Shown: positions 60,753-64,000 of the stretch, one piece after another | How the letters are laid out: every line of letters begins with the position of its first letter | Position numbering within the stretch: position 1 is the stretch's first letter | The notes under the pieces: generated by a model | Database searches by the model: none | Told to the model about the DNA's origin: nothing | Seen by the model: the letters and a program-made list of their open reading frames with translations, nothing else | NCBI GenBank assembly: GCA_034435375.1 | Contig: DAOTXR010000005.1 | Coordinates: 90,829 to 154,828 of the forward strand | Direction of reading: 5' to 3' | DNA length: 64,000 bases | From: DAOTXR01 sp034435375 | GTDB taxonomy: Bacteria > Chloroflexota > Anaerolineae > Aggregatilineales > UBA3940 | Position numbers and translations under genes: made by a program

Positions 60753-61241
60753 TCAGCGCGCAGGTGCATCGGGCTGCGAGTTGAGATGATCAAGGATGTC
60801 GAACAATTCCTCATTGGACGGAATGTCTGTCATGTCGTGCCCGTAGTGCACGAAACGGACTACGCCCTCCCGATCGACAATTGCTTGGGCAGGCATGCGG
60901 CCCAGCTTGAACAGGTTGACCTCCTGCCCATACGACTTCAACACCAAATGATGGGGATCAGGTAGGCCAATGAAGGGCAAGTCATGCTCATGCCAATAGG
61001 CGGCAAACCGATCTGGCCCATCCGGGCCGACGACGACCACGACCGTGTCCCGTCCGACGAACTGCGGATAGCCTTGGCGCAACTGCGCCATGTGCCTGCG
61101 GCAGAACGGTCAAGCGAAGCCACGGTTGAAGACCAGGACAACGTTCCGCTCGCCCCGAAAATTTGATAGCCGCACCAGATTCCCATGAAAGTCCGCCAGC
61201 TCGAAGTCCGGTGCAGGTGTGTTGAGCAACACTCTAGCCAT
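60753..61241 (-). CDS. Candidate selenoprotein: peroxiredoxin-like (AhpC/TSA-fold) protein with in-frame TGA (UxxC)
   Basis: ATG 61241 (AAGGA eight bases upstream) opens MARVLLNTPAPDFELADFHG, then VVLVFNRGFA, then TGA at 61112-61110. The frame continues PFCRRHMAQLRQGY and runs to the stop at 60753, giving 162 residues with U44 and C47. Family members (redoxin, peroxiredoxin-like) read RGxxCPFC/CPYC here, so TGA replaces the first cysteine of the CxxC. The C-terminal part (GRMPAQAIVDREGVVRFVHY) is intact and typical. A hairpin with G in the loop follows at 61075-61090. Sec insertion is the best reading; a Cys-to-stop mutation is the alternative. It lies 16 bases after the hydrolase gene. Confidence 0.75.
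61075..61090 (-). promoter_or_regulatory. Candidate bacterial SECIS stem-loop
   Basis: TGGCGC-AGTT-GCGCCA, six perfect pairs with a tetraloop holding G in its second place. The stem begins 20 bases after the TGA (61110) and the loop about 26 bases after. Published descriptions of bacterial SECIS place a G-containing loop within roughly 16-37 bases of the UGA; this fits. The hairpin lies inside the coding frame, as it must. Confidence 0.6.
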
Positions 61242-61257
61242 GGTGCGATCCTTCTTT

Positions 61258-62298
61258 TCATTGATCCCGGACCTCCAAGCCAGTCAGGAAGCTCTCGACG
61301 GCTTGGAGGAACTGATCTGGGCATTCCTCGTGCGGCACATGGCCGCACGCCTCAAAAACAGCCACATCAGCGTTGGGCAGGACCTCGGCCAGCCGGACGC
61401 TGTTGTCGGTGGGTACAACGCGGTCATCGTCGCCCGTCACAACCAGCACAGGCATGGTCAAGGCATCGAGGTGCTGTGCTATATCTATTCCCTCCCCGCT
61501 GGCGATCACAGCCTCGTACAGCCCTTTATCCCAATTGTCAGCTCGCAGCGGCAGCAGGTATTGATCCCAGTCCTCATCAGTAATCCGGCTGGGGTCATGC
61601 CAAGCCGAGCGCCCAAACTCGATGCCCCAATCTTGGATGTTGCGAACGAACAGCGGCCCCAGGCGACGCATCTGGGGGGTCGTGCCCAGGAACTGTACGA
61701 TAGGGGAGCCAAGCAGCCCGAACAGGCCGCCAGCATGCCGCGACCCATTCTCCTGGTTAGTGGGAACAAAGATGGCTGGATCGACGAGGATCAATGCCTG
61801 AACGCGCTCCGGGTGTTGATAGGCTATCAACGCAGCAAGCGCGCCCCCCGCCGAGTTGCCGACGAAGATCGCCCGATCAACGCCCAGGTAGTCCATCAGT
61901 CCGAGCACCAGGTCAACCTGGGCTTCGCGGGTGTAGGGATTTGCGCCGCCGCCCCACTCAGCAGGCAGTGGACGCTCGGTAAGGCCGTAGGGCATCCAGT
62001 CGAGCGCTACTGCGGTGCCATAGTAGGAGAGCGGCTCTATCACATGATGCCAGGTATAGGTACTGCTGGCAAATCCATGCAGCAGTACAAAGGCAGGATC
62101 GCCCTCGCCAGCCACCTGATAGTGCACATCTACCTCAACACCGCGCACGGCAACAGCCGCGAAGCGGCTCTCCGGCCCAGCCAACTCTTGGACAGGGACA
62201 GTATCCAGTTCAGGCACAGGAACCAGGAACGGACCGACAAGAATAAGAGCAACTAGCACGCCCAGAGCGATCAAGGCAATACGCAGCCCACGTTTCAT
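61258..62298 (-). CDS. Membrane-anchored alpha/beta hydrolase
   Basis: A 346-residue protein with an N-terminal helix (LRIALIALGVLVALILVGPF) that looks like an uncleaved anchor. The hydrolase domain lies outside the membrane: VLLHGFASSTYTWHHV, nucleophile in VGNSAGGALA, VVTGDDDRVVP (Asp) and EACGHVPHEE (His). The triad is complete. It heads the minus-strand group with the candidate selenoprotein and YedF-like gene (gaps of 16 and 115 bases). Substrate unknown; haloalkane dehalogenase-like or esterase roles are possible. Confidence 0.92.
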   Translation of the reverse strand: MKRGLRIALIALGVLVALILVGPFLVPVPELDTVPVQELAGPESRFAAVAVRGVEVDVHYQVAGEGDPAFVLLHGFASSTYTWHHVIEPLSYYGTAVALDWMPYGLTERPLPAEWGGGANPYTREAQVDLVLGLMDYLGVDRAIFVGNSAGGALAALIAYQHPERVQALILVDPAIFVPTNQENGSRHAGGLFGLLGSPIVQFLGTTPQMRRLGPLFVRNIQDWGIEFGRSAWHDPSRITDEDWDQYLLPLRADNWDKGLYEAVIASGEGIDIAQHLDALTMPVLVVTGDDDRVVPTDNSVRLAEVLPNADVAVFEACGHVPHEECPDQFLQAVESFLTGLEVRDQ

Positions 62299-62485
62299 GA
62301 CACACCATCCCGATCAAGACCTTATACAAAATATGTACAACGGGATTGTATCGCGCCGGGCAGACGCGAGTCAACACAACAGAGGTAGGTGATTCGAGAA
62401 CAAGGTATACTAGCTGCGGAACCCGGAACGCCGATAGAACGTCTATACGACTAGATACAGGTAAACCTTGGCAAAGGAGTGTCTA

Positions 62486-63913
62486 ATGATCTCACGCTTC
62501 GCCCGACCCGGCCTGGTAGCCGTGTTTGTTATCGTGAACGTCCTGGCTCTGACAGCGTGCGCCGCGCCGCCGATAGAGGTCACACTGGCCCAGACTCCCA
62601 CCGCAGCGCCGCCCACGACCGCGCCCGAAGGCCCCGCTGTGCCGACTCCCGTTCCCACGGAGGAACCTGCTATGCAGCCTACACCGTCCGACGTGAACAT
62701 ATCGTTTGACATGGCGCAGTCAGAAGCAGCCCGTGAGACTGCACCGAACGTCGCACCCGAAGACATGGCCGCATTGGCAGCAGACAACAATGCGTTCGCC
62801 TTCGATCTATATCAGGCGCTGCGCGGCAGCGACGGGAATCTGATCGCCTCACCGTTCAGCATCTCGCTGGCCATGGCGATGGTCCACGCCGGCGCACGGG
62901 GCAGCACCGAGCAGCAGATTGCCGAGACAATGCACTACACGCTGCCTCAAGATCGGCTGCACCCGGCCTTTAACGCGCTCGACCTACAACTTGAGGGCCT
63001 CAATCAGCCTGTCGCAAGCGACGATCAGCGGTTCCGATTGAACATTGCCAATGCCGTGTGGGGCCAGACGGGCTTCCCCTTCTCCCCCGAATATCTAGAC
63101 GTGCTGGCCCGCAACTACGGTGCGGGGCTGCGGCTGCTGGACTTCATGGCCGCACCGGAACCTTCGCGCATGACGATCAATGACTGGGTGGCCCAGGAGA
63201 CCGAACAGCGCATCCAAAACCTGATCCCCGAAGGCAGCATCACGACACAGACACGCCTGGTGCTCACCAATGCCATCTATTTCTACGGGACCTGGCAGGC
63301 GCAGTTCGACCCGACTTTCACACAGGAAGGCTCTTTCAAGCTGCTGGACGGGTCGGAAGTGACGGCGACGATGATGGCGCAGTCGGCCTACCTCCGCTAT
63401 GCCCAGGGCAACGGCTATCAGGCAGTCGAACTACCCTACGTGGGTGGTGAGACTGCTATGATCGTCCTGGTGCCTGATGAAGGGACCTTCGAGCAGTGGG
63501 AGGCAGGGCTGGACGCGACGCAGTTCGCTGAGATCCTCGCTGCGCTGAACGGCGCACAGGTCGATCTGACCATGCCGCGCTACCAGTACAGTTCGGACTT
63601 TAGCCTGTCTGCTGCGTTGAGAGATAGGGGGATGGTCGATGCTTTCGACCCACTGGCTGCTGATTTCTCCGGCATTGCGCCCGTGACAACGGATCAGAAC
63701 CTGTTCATCACCGACGTGGTGCACAAGGCATTTGTGAAAGTGGACGAGAGCGGCACCGAGGCAGCGGCAGCGACAGGCGTGATCGTAGGAGTCACATCGA
63801 TTGCGCCGGAGCCAATCATCCTGCGCATCGACCGCCCCTTCATCTATGCGATTGTCGAAACAGGAACCAACACGATTCTGTTCTTGGGGCGGGTGCTGAA
63901 TCCAACGCTCTGA
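62486..63913 (+). CDS. Serpin-family protease inhibitor, lipoprotein
   Basis: A 475-residue exported serpin. ATG 62486 follows AAAGGAG; TTG 62468 is unlikely. Signal with lipobox (LALTACAA), a TP-rich linker of about 45 residues, then the serpin core from about 95: NAFAFDLYQAL, SPFSISLAMAMVHAGARGST and YFYGTWQAQFDP. The hinge of the reactive loop reads ESGTEAAAATGV, the small-residue form needed for loop insertion, so it should inhibit. P1 lies near VIVGVTSIAPEP. RIDRPFIYAIVE and the C-terminal FLGRVLNP match. It should protect the cell surface from proteases. Confidence 0.95.
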   Translation: MISRFARPGLVAVFVIVNVLALTACAAPPIEVTLAQTPTAAPPTTAPEGPAVPTPVPTEEPAMQPTPSDVNISFDMAQSEAARETAPNVAPEDMAALAADNNAFAFDLYQALRGSDGNLIASPFSISLAMAMVHAGARGSTEQQIAETMHYTLPQDRLHPAFNALDLQLEGLNQPVASDDQRFRLNIANAVWGQTGFPFSPEYLDVLARNYGAGLRLLDFMAAPEPSRMTINDWVAQETEQRIQNLIPEGSITTQTRLVLTNAIYFYGTWQAQFDPTFTQEGSFKLLDGSEVTATMMAQSAYLRYAQGNGYQAVELPYVGGETAMIVLVPDEGTFEQWEAGLDATQFAEILAALNGAQVDLTMPRYQYSSDFSLSAALRDRGMVDAFDPLAADFSGIAPVTTDQNLFITDVVHKAFVKVDESGTEAAAATGVIVGVTSIAPEPIILRIDRPFIYAIVETGTNTILFLGRVLNPTL

Positions 63914-63935
63914 CGCCCGGCTCAGGGGAGATCAG

Positions 63936-63959
63936 GGGTTGCCCTACAAGGGGGAACCC
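63936..63959 (+). terminator. Hairpin terminator after the serpin gene
   Basis: GGGTT-G-CCC, loop TACAA, GGGGG-AACCC: a stem of eight pairs with a small internal bulge, about 20 bases after the stop. Nothing else is seen in the last 40 bases of the window. Confidence 0.55.
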
Positions 63960-64000
63960 GCACACTCACAGACGGCCAGAGGCATGGCGCTCGCCACGCC

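Noticed and set aside
60753..61091. Stand-alone 112-residue peroxiredoxin fragment beginning MAQLRQGY
   Set aside because: The ATG is an internal methionine; the active-site region and thioredoxin-fold start lie upstream across the TGA. Annotating it alone would hide the selenoprotein.
1..64000. tRNA or rRNA genes, CRISPR arrays, insertion sequences, phage att sites
   Set aside because: I read the gaps between genes for cloverleaf arms, regular direct repeats with spacers and terminal inverted repeats with transposase frames and saw none.

Overview
The window is a GC-rich bacterial chromosome segment that reads most like a heterotrophic member of the Chloroflexota (Anaerolineae-like). This rests on the overall style: lipoproteins with long Thr/Pro/Ala linkers after the lipobox, a two-Wzz exopolysaccharide module, long-form RmlA, a PucC-family MFS carrier, GH57 and GH13 enzymes beside a MalEFG-type transporter without its own ATPase, and corrinoid methyltransferase parts. 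It is an inference, because no rRNA or other phylogenetic marker is present. I saw no tRNA, rRNA, CRISPR array, insertion sequence or phage gene.

Layout. 1-1862: end of a histidine kinase, its OmpR-type regulator and an acetyltransferase. 1973-6755 (minus): a four-gene run of rmlB, oligopeptide-type binding lipoprotein, polysaccharide deacetylase and aldo/keto reductase. 6904-9262: CPBP protease preceded by a TGA-interrupted small membrane gene, and a small conserved protein. 9480-12164: a clear promoter, a 55-residue membrane protein, a 350-residue membrane protein and a PucC-like carrier. 12262-29740 (minus): a nearly unbroken collinear block with a chitosanase-like enzyme, DegV, Tex, a methyltransferase, rmlA, a creatininase-like protein, CpsD kinase, two Wzz proteins, three glycosyltransferases, RNase HII, a hydrolase, a cyclophilin-like protein, a phosphoesterase and rmlD. 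With rmlB at 5.7 kb these supply dTDP-rhamnose enzymes (rmlC is not seen) and an export/assembly module for a surface polysaccharide.

29822-32508: two ABC-2-like membrane proteins divergent from a MarR regulator with a strong promoter and a palindromic operator. 32509-41251: a maltodextrin-type operon (binding protein, two permeases, GH13, secreted GH57 enzyme) behind a leader with a LacI-type half-palindrome and three consecutive inverted repeats, ending at a bidirectional terminator. 41340-47948 (minus): Hsp20, a saccharopine-dehydrogenase-like protein, a lipoprotein, a sirtuin, an FHA protein and transaldolase. 48132-51953: uracil-DNA glycosylase, a second CPBP protein, gamma-glutamyltransferase and a truncated hypothetical. 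52007-60033 (minus): cupin, small membrane protein, TIM-barrel AP-endonuclease-like protein, a CARDB-like membrane protein next to a fused alpha/beta-hydrolase/acyl-CoA ligase, and a corrinoid protein with its UroD-type methyltransferase.

The most interesting locus is 60284-62298 (minus). A peroxiredoxin-like gene carries an in-frame TGA exactly where the family has the first cysteine of its CPFC active site. A stem-loop with a G-containing tetraloop sits at the distance expected of a bacterial SECIS. It lies between an alpha/beta hydrolase and a DsrE protein of the YedF type. I read it as a selenoprotein that ordinary gene calling would cut in two. The window ends with a lipoprotein serpin with an inhibitory-type reactive loop.
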